Program-made: the position numbers and the translations under genes
Source of the DNA: Bradyrhizobium murdochi
Lineage (GTDB): Bacteria > Pseudomonadota > Alphaproteobacteria > Rhizobiales > Xanthobacteraceae
Length of the DNA: 64,000 nucleotides
Direction: 5' to 3'
Assembly (NCBI RefSeq): GCF_000472965.1
Contig: NZ_AXAU01000001.1
Coordinates: forward strand, 1,204,506 to 1,268,505
Notes under the pieces: generated by a model
Seen by the model: only the letters and a program-made list of their open reading frames with translations
Told to the model about the DNA's origin: nothing
Database searches by the model: none
Part shown: piece after piece, positions 16,693 through 25,155 of the stretch
Numbering within the stretch: the first letter of the stretch is position 1
Layout of the letters: each line of letters opens with the position of its first letter

Positions 16693-17292
16693 ATGGAAGT
16701 CATCTTGCTGGAACGCGTCGTCAAGCTCGGTCAGATGGGCGAAGTCGTCCGCGTCAAGGACGGATTTGCCCGCAACTTTCTGCTCAAGCGCGGCAAGGCG
16801 TTGCGCGCCACCGCCGACAATCGCGCCAAGTTCGACGGCATGAAGGCCGAACTCGAGGCCAACAACCTCAAGGCCAAGGGCGAAGCGACCAAGGTCGCGG
16901 AGAAGATCAGCGGTCGCAACGTGATCGTGCTGCGCCAGGCGTCGGAATCAGGCCAGTTGTTCGGATCGGTCAGCATTCGCGACATCATCGCCTCCTTCGA
17001 GGCCGACGGCGTCACCATCAACCGCAGCCAGGTCCTGCTCGACGCGCCGATCAAGACCATCGGCAAGCATGAGATCAACATCGCCGTGCATCCGGAAGTC
17101 GAAGTCAGCGTCAGCGTCACCGTCGCGCGCAGCGCCGATGAAGCCGAGCGCATCAACCGCGGTGAAGACATCTCGACCCGTCAGGAAGACCAGGACGCCG
17201 CCGCCGAGGCAATCGCCGCCGCCGGCGAGTTCTTCGATCCGGAAGCCCAGCACGAGGAGGTCGCGCCGGCGCCGGCTGCGACCGAGAAGTAA
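16693..17292 (+). CDS. rplI: 50S ribosomal protein L9
   Basis: A 199-residue L9 that binds 23S rRNA near the L1 stalk base. The N-terminal RNA-binding domain [24 protein letters not shown] and YxARNFL-like [15 protein letters not shown] are intact, then the long connecting helix and the C-terminal domain. An acidic Ala/Glu-rich tail of about 45 residues extends beyond the 150 of E. coli L9, as in related genomes. AAAGGAG sits before the start. Convergent with a thioesterase gene; a strong hairpin ends both. Confidence 0.97.
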   Translation: MEVILLERVVKLGQMGEVVRVKDGFARNFLLKRGKALRATADNRAKFDGMKAELEANNLKAKGEATKVAEKISGRNVIVLRQASESGQLFGSVSIRDIIASFEADGVTINRSQVLLDAPIKTIGKHEINIAVHPEVEVSVSVTVARSADEAERINRGEDISTRQEDQDAAAEAIAAAGEFFDPEAQHEEVAPAPAATEK

Positions 17293-17323
17293 GGCGCTTC
17301 GCTCCAAACGTTTTGACGACCTT

Positions 17324-17351
17324 CAAGCCCGGCCCCTTCAGGCCGGGCTTG
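17324..17351. terminator. Bidirectional terminator between rplI and the thioesterase
   Basis: Perfect 11-base stem CAAGCCCGGCC (17324-17334) and GGCCGGGCTTG (17341-17351), loop CCTTCA. It serves rplI from the left and lies across the stop codon of the convergent thioesterase, so the last codons of that gene form one arm. T-tracts are poor on both sides. Confidence 0.65.
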
Positions 17352-17802
17352 GGATTCTGGCAGCCGCCTTCTCGTCCAGCATCGCGATCGAGGCCAGCGC
17401 GGTTGCGGTATGCTTCTCGACGCCATCGGTTACGCAAAACACGTCGGCCGCAACCACGGCGACCTGGCGTCCGGGCTTGATCACGCGCGCCCGGCAGATC
17501 AATCGCTCACCGATCGCCGGCGACAGCAGATTCAATTTGTATTCCGCCGTCAGCGCCGGTTGCCCGCGCGATGTCGCGGCCGCGATCGTGGTGGCGTTGT
17601 CGACCAGGAAGGCGGTGACGCCGCCGTGAAACAGGCCGTGCTGCTGCAACAGCTCGGGCCGGCGGTCGACCGCAAGCGTGCAGGTGCCACGCGTCAGCTC
17701 GGATAATTCCGCGCCCATATGAATCATAAAGCCCTGGCGGCCGACATTGTCGCGGATACGCGTCGCGATCGGCGCGAAGTCGGGATCGTCATTCGCACTC
17801 AT
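17338..17802 (-). CDS. PaaI family hotdog thioesterase
   Basis: A 154-residue hotdog-fold protein of the PaaI/YbgC-like group that hydrolyses acyl- or aryl-CoA. The motif QQHGLFHGGVTAFLVDNAT is typical; the family catalytic Asp sits in DNAT. The C-terminal RIPSPA lies over the shared terminator. The ATG overlaps the stop of the upstream TetR gene by four bases (ATGA), so it is probably controlled by that regulator. Substrate unknown. Confidence 0.88.
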   Translation of the reverse strand: MSANDDPDFAPIATRIRDNVGRQGFMIHMGAELSELTRGTCTLAVDRRPELLQQHGLFHGGVTAFLVDNATTIAAATSRGQPALTAEYKLNLLSPAIGERLICRARVIKPGRQVAVVAADVFCVTDGVEKHTATALASIAMLDEKAAARIPSPA

Positions 17803-18425
17803 ACGGCTTCTCCCGCTTTATCGGCTACATCGGGCGCGACCACCGCGCGGATGGCACAGGCGATCAGGATTTCGGCCTGTTCTCGCGGATCGGCGCGGTC
17901 ACGGCCCGACAGCCATGCGCGGCAAAAAATCTGCGCCGGTCCGATGATCTGGCTGAAGAAAACCGACGAAGTCATCGGCAGCAATTCGCCGCGCGCAACC
18001 AGCGGCGCGCGCCATCGTTCGACGGCTTCCGCAAGCCGTGAATTTTGCGCGCGCTGCGCGCCGCGGATCCCCTCGGTCCATTCACTGCGGGAAATCTCGA
18101 AGAGATAGCGCGCCTCGCGCCGGGAATTGACGACCCAGTCCAGATGCGCGCGAATCAGCCGCGCCACGCCTTCCCGCGCGCCGCAGGATTCATCGACCGC
18201 CGCTACGACGGCGGCGTGATAACGGGCGAGGATTTCCAGGAACAGCGTGCCGGCCAATTCCTTCTTCGACCCGAAGAAATGGAAGAAGCTGCCGTTGGAC
18301 GCTCGCGCGCGAGTTCTGATGGCGGCCACCGTGGCGCCGTCGAAACCGTCGCGATCGAACACCGCCAACCCCGCCGCCAGCAGATCGTCCCGTGCCGTAG
18401 CCACCTGCGCCGCCTTTCGGCTCAT
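17799..18425 (-). CDS. TetR family regulator next to the thioesterase
   Basis: A 208-residue regulator with the HTH region LLAAGLAVFDRDGFDGATVA, AIRTRARASNGSFFHFFGSKKEL in residues about 14-56, and a helical ligand domain. A long palindrome with a GAT spacer lies 11 bases before its start. Translational coupling to the thioesterase suggests an acyl-CoA or aromatic-acid signal, by inference. Confidence 0.9.
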   Translation of the reverse strand: MSRKAAQVATARDDLLAAGLAVFDRDGFDGATVAAIRTRARASNGSFFHFFGSKKELAGTLFLEILARYHAAVVAAVDESCGAREGVARLIRAHLDWVVNSRREARYLFEISRSEWTEGIRGAQRAQNSRLAEAVERWRAPLVARGELLPMTSSVFFSQIIGPAQIFCRAWLSGRDRADPREQAEILIACAIRAVVAPDVADKAGEAV

Positions 18426-18436
18426 TAGATCGTTAC

Positions 18437-18455
18437 TCTAGAGTGATACTCTAGA
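18437..18455. promoter_or_regulatory. Probable TetR operator, TCTAGAGT-GAT-ACTCTAGA
   Basis: Perfect 8-base arms at 18437-18444 and 18448-18455 around GAT. The left half extends into a full ten-base palindrome ACTCTAGAGT (18435-18444). It sits 11 bases before the TetR start, so a bound repressor would block the promoter or transcription start. Confidence 0.65.
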
Positions 18456-18499
18456 AACGGTCAAGCGCGTTGCCGGCCCGTATTTTGGAAATCTGCATC

Positions 18500-19585
18500 C
18501 TATCGCGAGATGGGTGGCGCGGGGGGACCGACGGGCTCGGCCGGCGGCGTTGCAGGCGCCGCAGTAGCTGTCACCGGCGGAGACGTCGCGGGTGCCGACG
18601 CCTGGGGGCTCGCGGCCGGCTCAGGGGCAGTCGCGGCGGGAGCTGGCGGCGCAGGCGTCATCGGGTCGGGCCGGGGCGCGGCCGGCTCGCTATCGGCGCT
18701 CTCCTTGGGAGCACTGACCTTGGGGGTCTCGGACCCGCCCTCGCTGGCCGGCTTTTCCGACTCGCCGGCCGGCTTCGCGGCCTCCGTGATGGCCGGCTTG
18801 TCGGCCTCACCTTTGGCGGAGTCGGTCCTGTCGGTATCAGGCTTGGCAGGATCCGGCCCACCAGAATCGGTCTTGGTGGGATCAGGCTTGGCAGAATCAA
18901 GCTGCTCGGCAGTTCCGGGCTTCGCAGTTTCGGATTTGGCGGTATCCCGAGACGCATCTTCCTTCGCGGCGTCGCCGCGGGCGGCCTGGTCCGGTTTCGG
19001 CGGTTCTTCGGCAGCGGGCCTGCCACGCCTGCCCTGCTTCTGCCTGACACCCGATTTGCTGTCGGTAGCGGCCTGCCCATCACCTGCGGGCTTAGCAGCG
19101 TCGGGCGCCGTGTGCGGCCGTGCAAGCCGCTTCGCGTCGCGGCCCGGGCGCGCGCCCTCGCCTTGCGGCGGCGCTCCGTCGGCATCCGGCCGGGAAGCCT
19201 CCTGGGCTGGTGCGGCGGACGGCTGCCGGCGACCGAATCGGTCGGGCTGATCCGACCTTCCATCCTGCTTGGCGTCCTTCTGCCTGGGTTGCTCCTTAGC
19301 TTGATGCCGGGGATCTGCAGCCCCATTGGATATCAAGTAGGAAGAAAGCACCGAAGCCATGTTGGAACCGGTGGTATAGTGCTGGCGCAGAAAGCCCGGC
19401 AACGACGAAGCCGACGTGTTCTTCAACAGGCCACGGGGGCTCCTGTGGCAGGCGCTGCAGGTGCTCGAAAATATTTGGGAAGGGCTCTTGCCGGCGTCGA
19501 GATTCTCTACGGCCCATACCACGTCTGCTGTGAGGCAGCCGATCAGGAGCGTCACCGTCGCTAAACTGAGCGCTCGGCTCAACAT
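18500..19585 (-). CDS. Secreted CxxCH protein with long Pro/Ala/Lys-rich tail
   Basis: A 361-residue protein. Signal peptide at residues 1-25 (LATVTLLIGCLTADVVWA). A short cytochrome c-like segment follows with CSACH at residues 43-47 and a hydrophobic stretch SNMASVLSSYL that could offer the methionine ligand. From about residue 95 to the end it is a low-complexity tail of Pro, Ala, Lys, Asp and Ser. The start at 19585 is chosen because it opens the signal peptide; 20 upstream codons look non-coding. Heme binding is inferred from CxxCH; a role is unknown. Divergent from cfa. Confidence 0.75.
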   Translation of the reverse strand: MLSRALSLATVTLLIGCLTADVVWAVENLDAGKSPSQIFSSTCSACHRSPRGLLKNTSASSLPGFLRQHYTTGSNMASVLSSYLISNGAADPRHQAKEQPRQKDAKQDGRSDQPDRFGRRQPSAAPAQEASRPDADGAPPQGEGARPGRDAKRLARPHTAPDAAKPAGDGQAATDSKSGVRQKQGRRGRPAAEEPPKPDQAARGDAAKEDASRDTAKSETAKPGTAEQLDSAKPDPTKTDSGGPDPAKPDTDRTDSAKGEADKPAITEAAKPAGESEKPASEGGSETPKVSAPKESADSEPAAPRPDPMTPAPPAPAATAPEPAASPQASAPATSPPVTATAAPATPPAEPVGPPAPPISR

Positions 19586-19838
19586 TCCCTGCTTCTCCAC
19601 GTGGAATCTGCCTGCGACGCACAACGTCGCCGACGGAGGCGTCACCTTTTAGCCGATTATGACGCGAATGGAAGCGGGCTTACTACGCATCTGCGTGAGT
19701 GTGACATTTAAGAATATCCGCTTTGATGCCAACGCAGTAGCGCTGCGGCATCATCATACTTACGATGTTCCGGTGCACATGGAACTCTCTGTTCCCAGGT
19801 GCATTGGTGTAACGGCTGGTCGTTCCATTGGTGCTTCG

Positions 19839-21089
19839 ATGGATCGTTTGTTGCGTTATTTCCTTGGTCAGTTCATTCGCCGCGGCACGATGAATTTCAC
19901 ATCCGCGAGCGGGGCGAGATTTACCTGCGGGGACGGAACCGGTCGTCCGGTATCGGTGCGGTTTCTGAATAAGCGGACGCAACTGCGGATTCTCCTCAAT
20001 CCCGAGCTGGCGCTTGGCGAAGCCTATATGGATGGCTCGTTCGTGGTCGAGGACGGCTCGATCGCCGACACGCTGGAAATCCTGCTTGGCCAGCCCGAAA
20101 TGCTGCCACGCTGGGCCAAGCTGCAATGGTGGCTGCGCTACTTCGGCAGGCACGCGAGACAGTTCAATTGGCGGGGCCGGGCGAAAAACAATGTCGCCCA
20201 CCACTATGATCTGGACGGTCGGCTCTATTCCCTCTTCCTCGACGCCGACCGGCAATATAGCTGCGCGTATTTCGAAGCGCCGGACATGACGCTCGACGAC
20301 GCCCAGCTAGCCAAAAAGCGTCACCTTGCTGCCAAGCTTCTTGTTAGGCCCGGCGACCGCGTGCTCGACATCGGCTCAGGCTGGGGTGGCCTTGGCCTCT
20401 ACCTGGCCGAAATGACGGGCGCCCACGTCACCGGAATCACGCTGTCGTCGGAACAATTGCAGGCCTCGAATGCCCGCGCCACCGAGAAGAACCTGACGGG
20501 GTCGGCAAGATTCCTGCTGAACGACTACCGCGATATTGCCGGCCCGTTCGACCGGATCGTGTCGGTCGGGATGTTCGAGCATGTCGGCATCGACTTCTAT
20601 GAAACCTACTTCCGGCGCTGCGCCGAACTTCTCACCGACGACGGCATCATGGTGCTGCACTCGATCGGCCGCTCCACGGGACCCGATGTGACGAACCCAT
20701 GGATCACGAAATACATTTTCCCGGGCGGCTATATCCCCGCCCTATCAGAGGTCATCCCCGCGATCGAGAAAGCCGGCCTTCTGGTCTGCGACATCGAAAT
20801 CCTGCGGCTGCATTATGCGGAAACGCTGAAGGCCTGGCGGGAGCGCTTCATGGCGCGGCGCGAAGAGGCGGTGCGCCTCTATGACGAGCGTTTTGCCCGG
20901 ATGTGGGAATTTTATCTGGCGGCATCGGAAATGTCGTTCCGGAAGCAGAACCTGATGAATTTCCAGATCCAGCTCACCAGGCGGCAAGGAATTGTGCCGA
21001 TGACGCGCGATTACATCGCCCGGGAGGAAGCAAGGCTGCGCGGGATGGAAATCGGAAAGCAGCCGCGGCTGCAGTTGGCCGGCGAATAA
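19839..21089 (+). CDS. cfa: Cyclopropane-fatty-acyl-phospholipid synthase
   Basis: A 416-residue SAM-dependent enzyme that adds a methylene across the double bond of unsaturated acyl chains in membrane lipids. The lipid-binding N-domain spans about 1-115 (LALGEAYMDGSFVVEDG), and the methyltransferase domain has motif I VLDIGSGWGGLGLYLAE near 175-191, FDRIVSVGMFEHVG, and KQNLMNFQIQLTRRQ near the end. Start at 19839 was preferred because MDRLLRYFL fits the family; the frame is open 60 codons further up without similarity. Bradyrhizobium genomes usually have several copies. Confidence 0.93.
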   Translation: MDRLLRYFLGQFIRRGTMNFTSASGARFTCGDGTGRPVSVRFLNKRTQLRILLNPELALGEAYMDGSFVVEDGSIADTLEILLGQPEMLPRWAKLQWWLRYFGRHARQFNWRGRAKNNVAHHYDLDGRLYSLFLDADRQYSCAYFEAPDMTLDDAQLAKKRHLAAKLLVRPGDRVLDIGSGWGGLGLYLAEMTGAHVTGITLSSEQLQASNARATEKNLTGSARFLLNDYRDIAGPFDRIVSVGMFEHVGIDFYETYFRRCAELLTDDGIMVLHSIGRSTGPDVTNPWITKYIFPGGYIPALSEVIPAIEKAGLLVCDIEILRLHYAETLKAWRERFMARREEAVRLYDERFARMWEFYLAASEMSFRKQNLMNFQIQLTRRQGIVPMTRDYIAREEARLRGMEIGKQPRLQLAGE

Positions 21090-21107
21090 GCCGCAAAGGC
21101 GGCGCAG

Positions 21108-21314
21108 TCAGTTTCTCAGGCTATAGGCCGAGGCGTAAGGCACGCGGGCCAATGCCGGGCGGGAGAGCTGGGCTCGCAACGCGGCAAGCAACTGGGCATC
21201 ACAGGGCTCGTCACACCGTTCCGGGCGCGAAATCTCTTCCATGGTGTCGATCAGCATCGACAGCCACAAACGCTGAGCGCTTGCCGATCGCCATCCCTGG
21301 AGCTGCTGACCCAT
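21108..21314 (-). CDS. Small hypothetical protein
   Basis: 68 residues from the ATG at 21314, which has GGAAGAGG just before it; a 93-residue version from 21389 is possible. Mostly helical, with MLIDTMEEISRPERCDE and two cysteines near the middle. No family recognised. It faces cfa tail-to-tail and is transcribed away from a palindrome at 21404-21420. Confidence 0.45.
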   Translation of the reverse strand: MGQQLQGWRSASAQRLWLSMLIDTMEEISRPERCDEPCDAQLLAALRAQLSRPALARVPYASAYSLRN

Positions 21315-21403
21315 CGCCTCTTCCTTTTGGTCGGTGCAACTGGCAACTCGAAAATCGCCGGCCCGTTCCCGATTTGGTAACCAATCCATCCTGAGCGAAG
21401 AAA

Positions 21404-21420
21404 ATCACATTCGATGTGAT
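21404..21420. promoter_or_regulatory. Palindrome ATCACAT-TCG-ATGTGAT
   Basis: A perfect 7-3-7 inverted repeat between two small divergent genes (21314 leftward, 21465 rightward). The shape suits a dimeric regulator. It does not match the FNR/FixK box TTGATnnnnATCAA, and the order of half sites differs from the CRP site TGTGA-N6-TCACA. Regulator unknown. Confidence 0.4.
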
Positions 21421-21464
21421 CTACTTCACAGAGCCGCTCGGCGGTCCGTCGTACATCTCCGCCC

Positions 21465-21581
21465 ATGAGCAGGCAGACCTACCCAGCCCCGTTCGATTCC
21501 GACATCAGGATCGACTACGCCTTGATCGCAATCGGCGTAGCTGCCGCCCTGTTCGCGTTCGTCTATCTGATCCTGGTTTGA
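21465..21581 (+). CDS. 38-residue single-pass membrane peptide
   Basis: ATG at 21465 gives MSRQTYPAPFDSDIRIDYAL followed by IAIGVAAALFAFVYLILV. A polar, acidic start of 18 residues is followed by one membrane helix that runs to the last residue. No T-tract or other gene overlaps. The short leader and clean helix suggest a real small protein, but there is no strong ribosome site. Family unknown. Confidence 0.45.
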   Translation: MSRQTYPAPFDSDIRIDYALIAIGVAAALFAFVYLILV

Positions 21582-21887
21582 TCAACGCTTAAGATCAGGG
21601 CGCAAAACGCCTTCTGCCTTCGGATATGTCGGCCCAACTCGCGGCAAGGTTCAGACTCTCCTAAGATCTTGCCTGGCTTTTTCACAAAAGCCACTCCGGT
21701 ACCGCCGGACGGCGGGCTGCTTTTGGTCCAAATCCGTCAAGGGGCCAGCTTCGGATTCACACATGACATTGTGTGAATCGGGCATAAGGCCTACTCGGGC
21801 TTTCGGATCGCCTGCACGTGGCGCTTTATCGCTGCCCCGCTTCCAAGCGACCTGACAAAACCAAAAACCTAAAGAACATTGCAAACT
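21582..21887. other. dnaB upstream region with a 10-base inverted repeat
   Basis: About 300 bases without a gene. It contains a perfect inverted repeat GATTCACACA (21754-21763) and TGTGTGAATC (21770-21779) with loop TGACAT, about 110 bases before dnaB, and a smaller GC hairpin CCGCC-GGA-CGGCGG followed by CTGCTTTT that could end transcription of the 38-residue gene. No promoter was assigned. Confidence 0.4.
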
Positions 21888-23390
21888 ATGGCTCTGACTG
21901 ATTCGAATGTCCTCAAGCTCGCCCCGGACGCGGGAACTCCGGCCTACCGGACCGCGCCGCACAATATCGAGGCGGAGCAGAGTTTGCTGGGCGCCATTCT
22001 GGTCAACAATGACGCGTTCTACCGGGTTTCCGACTTCCTGGAACCGAAGCACTTCTTCGAGCCGATCCACCAGACCATTTTCGAGACCGCCGGCAGCCTG
22101 ATCCGGATGGGCAAGGTCGCAACGCCCGTGACGTTGAAGACCTTCCTGCCGGCCGATACCGATATCGGCGGCATGACGGTTGGCCAGTACCTCGCGCGCC
22201 TCGCGGCCGAGGCCACCACGATCATCAACGCGCAGGACTATGGCCGCACGGTCTACGACATGTCGCTGCGCCGCGACCTGATCCGGATCGGCGAGGACAT
22301 GGTCAACGTCGCCTTCGATGCGCCGGTGGATTTTGCCCCGCGCGCGCAGATCGAGGACGCCGAGCGCCAGCTCTATGAGCTCGCCGAATCCGGCCGTTAT
22401 GACGGCGGCTTCCAGCGCTTTTCGCAGGCGATGAAAATCGCTCTCGACATGGCTGCCAATGCGTATCAACGCGACGGTAAGCTGTCCGGCATCTCCACTG
22501 GCCTGCGTGATCTGGACTCGAAGATGGGTGGCCTGCAGCGATCCGACTTGATCATCTTGGCCGGTCGTCCCGGCATGGGCAAAACCTCGCTTGCAACCAA
22601 TATTGCTTACAATATTGCAAAAGCATACCAGCCAGAAACCAAGGCTGACGGCACCACGATGGCCGTCAACGGCGGCGTTGTCGGCTTCTACTCTTGCGAA
22701 ATGTCGGCAGAACAGCTCGCCACCCGCATTCTCGCAGAGCAAACCCGTATCGCCTCAAGCATGATCCGCCGAGGCGGCATCAACCAGGAAGAGTTCGACA
22801 AGATTCGCGACTATACGATAGAGCTGGAGCATTTACCGCTGTATGTTGACGAGACCGGAGGCCTTTCAATTTCGCAATTGACGGCGCGCGCCCGGCGGCT
22901 GAAGCGCCAGAGGGGCCTCGACGTCATTGTGGTCGACTACATCCAACTGCTTCAAGGCTCGGGCAAGCGCGGCAACGACAACCGCGTCCAGGAAGTCACA
23001 GAAATCACCACCAGCCTGAAGGCGCTCGCGAAAGAACTCAATGTTCCCGTGATCGCGCTTTCACAACTTTCACGCCAAGTCGAGAATCGCGACGATAAGC
23101 ATCCGCAATTGTCGGACCTGCGTGAGTCCGGTTCGATCGAGCAGGACGCAGATGTCGTGCTGTTCGTGTACCGCGAAGAATATTATCTGCAGAACAAGGA
23201 ACCCAAGCTCGGGACACCCGAGCACGAGAAGTGGAAACTCGACATGGAGCTCGCGCATGGCAAGGCCGAGGTCATCATCGCCAAGCAGCGCCACGGACCA
23301 ACGGGTACGGTCCCACTGCAATTTGAAGGGCAATACACTCGATTCAGCGATTTCACGGAAGAGGACAGCTTGCCTTACCGCGTGCCGTAA
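21888..23390 (+). CDS. dnaB: Replicative DNA helicase
   Basis: A 500-residue hexameric helicase that unwinds DNA at the replication fork. The N-terminal domain (PHNIEAEQSLLGAILVNNDAF) binds primase, and the RecA-like motor has Walker A GRPGMGKTS at about 225-233, Walker B DVIVVDYIQLL, and the motif SQLSRQVENRDDKHPQLSDL. The central SAMMLGRG-type region is here DMAANAYQRDG. ATG at 21888 chosen over an upstream TTG. Followed by alr, as in related genomes. Confidence 0.97.
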   Translation: MALTDSNVLKLAPDAGTPAYRTAPHNIEAEQSLLGAILVNNDAFYRVSDFLEPKHFFEPIHQTIFETAGSLIRMGKVATPVTLKTFLPADTDIGGMTVGQYLARLAAEATTIINAQDYGRTVYDMSLRRDLIRIGEDMVNVAFDAPVDFAPRAQIEDAERQLYELAESGRYDGGFQRFSQAMKIALDMAANAYQRDGKLSGISTGLRDLDSKMGGLQRSDLIILAGRPGMGKTSLATNIAYNIAKAYQPETKADGTTMAVNGGVVGFYSCEMSAEQLATRILAEQTRIASSMIRRGGINQEEFDKIRDYTIELEHLPLYVDETGGLSISQLTARARRLKRQRGLDVIVVDYIQLLQGSGKRGNDNRVQEVTEITTSLKALAKELNVPVIALSQLSRQVENRDDKHPQLSDLRESGSIEQDADVVLFVYREEYYLQNKEPKLGTPEHEKWKLDMELAHGKAEVIIAKQRHGPTGTVPLQFEGQYTRFSDFTEEDSLPYRVP

Positions 23391-23443
23391 TTCTGGCTTT
23401 CAGCGCAGTTGAACCGCAGCGTTCCGCCGCGTAGAACTGTGGC

Positions 23444-24679
23444 ATGAACGTGGCCCCTGATCCCAAGTCCATCCCGCAAGGCACCCTGCTCTCGCTCGAG
23501 GCGAACAAGGCTGCCGCGCTCGCGACCGCAACCGGCGTGCTGACGGTCGATCTCGACGCCATTATCGCCAACTGGCGCAAGCTCGAGAAGACGGCCGTGC
23601 CGGCCGAATGCGCAGCCGTCGTCAAGGCAGACGGCTATGGCTGCGGCGCCGAACAGGTCGCGCGTGCCCTCGCAAGCGCCGGCTGCAAGACGTTCTTCGT
23701 CGCCACCCTCGACGAGGCCCGCGTGGTTCGCGCCGCGGCGCCTGCGGCCGCGATCTACGTGCTTGGCGGCTTCTTCCAGAACACCGGCGACGCCTACGCC
23801 AAGTTTGACTGCAAGCCCGTCATCGGCGACCTCAACGAACTCGCCGAATGGGACGTGTTCTGTCGCCGTTCCGGCTGGTCCGGCGGCGCCGCCATTCACA
23901 TAGACACTGGCATGAACCGGCTCGGCCTCACCGTTACCGAGGCGCAGGGCATCATCCCACGCATCAATGCCGGAGATCACGGCATCACGCTGGTGATGAG
24001 CCATCTCGCCTCCGCGGAAATGCTCAACAATCCTGCCAACGCCAGGCAGCTCGCGGCCTTCCGCGAGATCGCGAGCCTGTTCGCCGGCGTCCCGGCCTCG
24101 CTGGCAAACTCGTCCGGCATCTTCCTGGGCGCCCAGTTCCAGTTCGATCTGGTGCGGCCGGGTTGCGCCCTCTATGGCATCAACCCGACGCCCGAAGCCG
24201 ACAACCCGATGCTGCCGGTCGTCGAGCTGAAGGCGCGCATCGTGCAGATCCGCAACGTCGAACGCGGCGATACCGTCGGCTATGGCGGCACCTGGACGGC
24301 GCGGCGTCCAACCAGAATAGCGGTCGTTTCCGCGGGCTATGCCGACGGCTATTTCCGCGCGGCCAGCGCCAATGACGGCACCCGAGGCGCCGAGGTGATC
24401 GTCGCCGGCAAGCGCTGCCCGATCGCAGGACGGATTTCGATGGACCTGATGGCGGTCGACGTCACCGATCTCGACAAGAATGCGGTGCGGCGCGGCCATT
24501 GGGTGACGCTGATGGGCGAAGGCATCACGGCCGACGAACTTGCCCATCATTTCGGCACCATCGGCTACGAAGTGCTGACCAGCCTCGGCAAGCGCTACGC
24601 CCGGGTTTATAAGGGCGGCAGTGCCACCGCAGATCCCCCTGCTCCGCCTCCAGCGGAGCCGGGTGCTACAACCACGTAA
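23444..24679 (+). CDS. alr: Alanine racemase
   Basis: A 411-residue PLP enzyme that makes D-alanine for peptidoglycan. The PLP lysine is Lys61 in AAVVKADGYGCG, and the opposing catalytic tyrosine lies in VGYGGTW near residue 280. HIDTGMNRLGL and CPIAGRISMDLMAVD are the other family blocks. It has about 30 extra N-terminal residues and a Pro/Ala tail compared with the usual 360-380. Sits 53 bases after dnaB. Confidence 0.96.
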   Translation: MNVAPDPKSIPQGTLLSLEANKAAALATATGVLTVDLDAIIANWRKLEKTAVPAECAAVVKADGYGCGAEQVARALASAGCKTFFVATLDEARVVRAAAPAAAIYVLGGFFQNTGDAYAKFDCKPVIGDLNELAEWDVFCRRSGWSGGAAIHIDTGMNRLGLTVTEAQGIIPRINAGDHGITLVMSHLASAEMLNNPANARQLAAFREIASLFAGVPASLANSSGIFLGAQFQFDLVRPGCALYGINPTPEADNPMLPVVELKARIVQIRNVERGDTVGYGGTWTARRPTRIAVVSAGYADGYFRAASANDGTRGAEVIVAGKRCPIAGRISMDLMAVDVTDLDKNAVRRGHWVTLMGEGITADELAHHFGTIGYEVLTSLGKRYARVYKGGSATADPPAPPPAEPGATTT

Positions 24680-24759
24680 GTCTTCGTTCCGAGTGGTTCC
24701 TTCGCGGCGTTTCCTGTCGATGCCATCCGCGGCCTTTTCAAGCGTCAGTTCACAAAACG

Positions 24760-24797
24760 TCGTTCGGCGGACAGCACCAGGCCGCCGAACGATTTGT
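24760..24797 (+). terminator. Probable terminator after alr
   Basis: Perfect 11-base arms TCGTTCGGCGG (24760-24770) and CCGCCGAACGA (24782-24792), 11-base loop, then TTTGT. It lies 80 bases past the alr stop, between alr and a convergent small gene. Confidence 0.5.
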
Positions 24798-24885
24798 CGA
24801 AGTCAGACTTGGAGGCCGCAAGTTGCCGAGGACGCCACCATCAAAGCAATGACGGCGAAATCCGACGCTGGAGCGTTGCCCGGTC

Positions 24886-25107
24886 CTACTGTTTCTTCCG
24901 GCTAGCCAACACTTGCTTGCAGGCGTCGCTGAGTTGGTGATGCTGCTTGTTCAGACATGCGACGACACGGCCACCGCCGGGCAGCGTGCCGGCGCAATAT
25001 CTGTCATAATCCGCCTTGCAGGCGCCGCGCCCATCGGCGGTTTGAGCAACTGCGGCTCCGGAGCATCCGATGGCAAGCACGAGAATGGCAAAGCGTAATT
25101 TCGACAT
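24886..25107 (-). CDS. Small secreted cysteine-rich protein
   Basis: 73 residues with a signal peptide (MSKLRFAILVLAIGCSGAAVAQ, about 22 residues here in two parts) and a mature part of about 50 residues with cysteines at 30, 38, 51 and 63 in a CKADYDRYC...ACLNKQHHQLSDAC layout, which matches the cysteine-rich GLG1-type repeat found in small rhizobial secreted proteins. Two disulfides are likely. The ATG has GGAG 6 bases upstream; a far longer frame exists but overlaps the exonuclease gene. Function unknown. Confidence 0.75.
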   Translation of the reverse strand: MSKLRFAILVLAIGCSGAAVAQTADGRGACKADYDRYCAGTLPGGGRVVACLNKQHHQLSDACKQVLASRKKQ

Positions 25108-25155
25108 GGAATCTCCAAGTGTTCGCCGAAGCACAGTGATGCCAGCCAGCTCTAC

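Noticed and set aside
21404..21420. FixK/FNR or CRP box
   Set aside because: The half sites do not match TTGAT-N4-ATCAA, and the CRP half sites would be in the wrong order.
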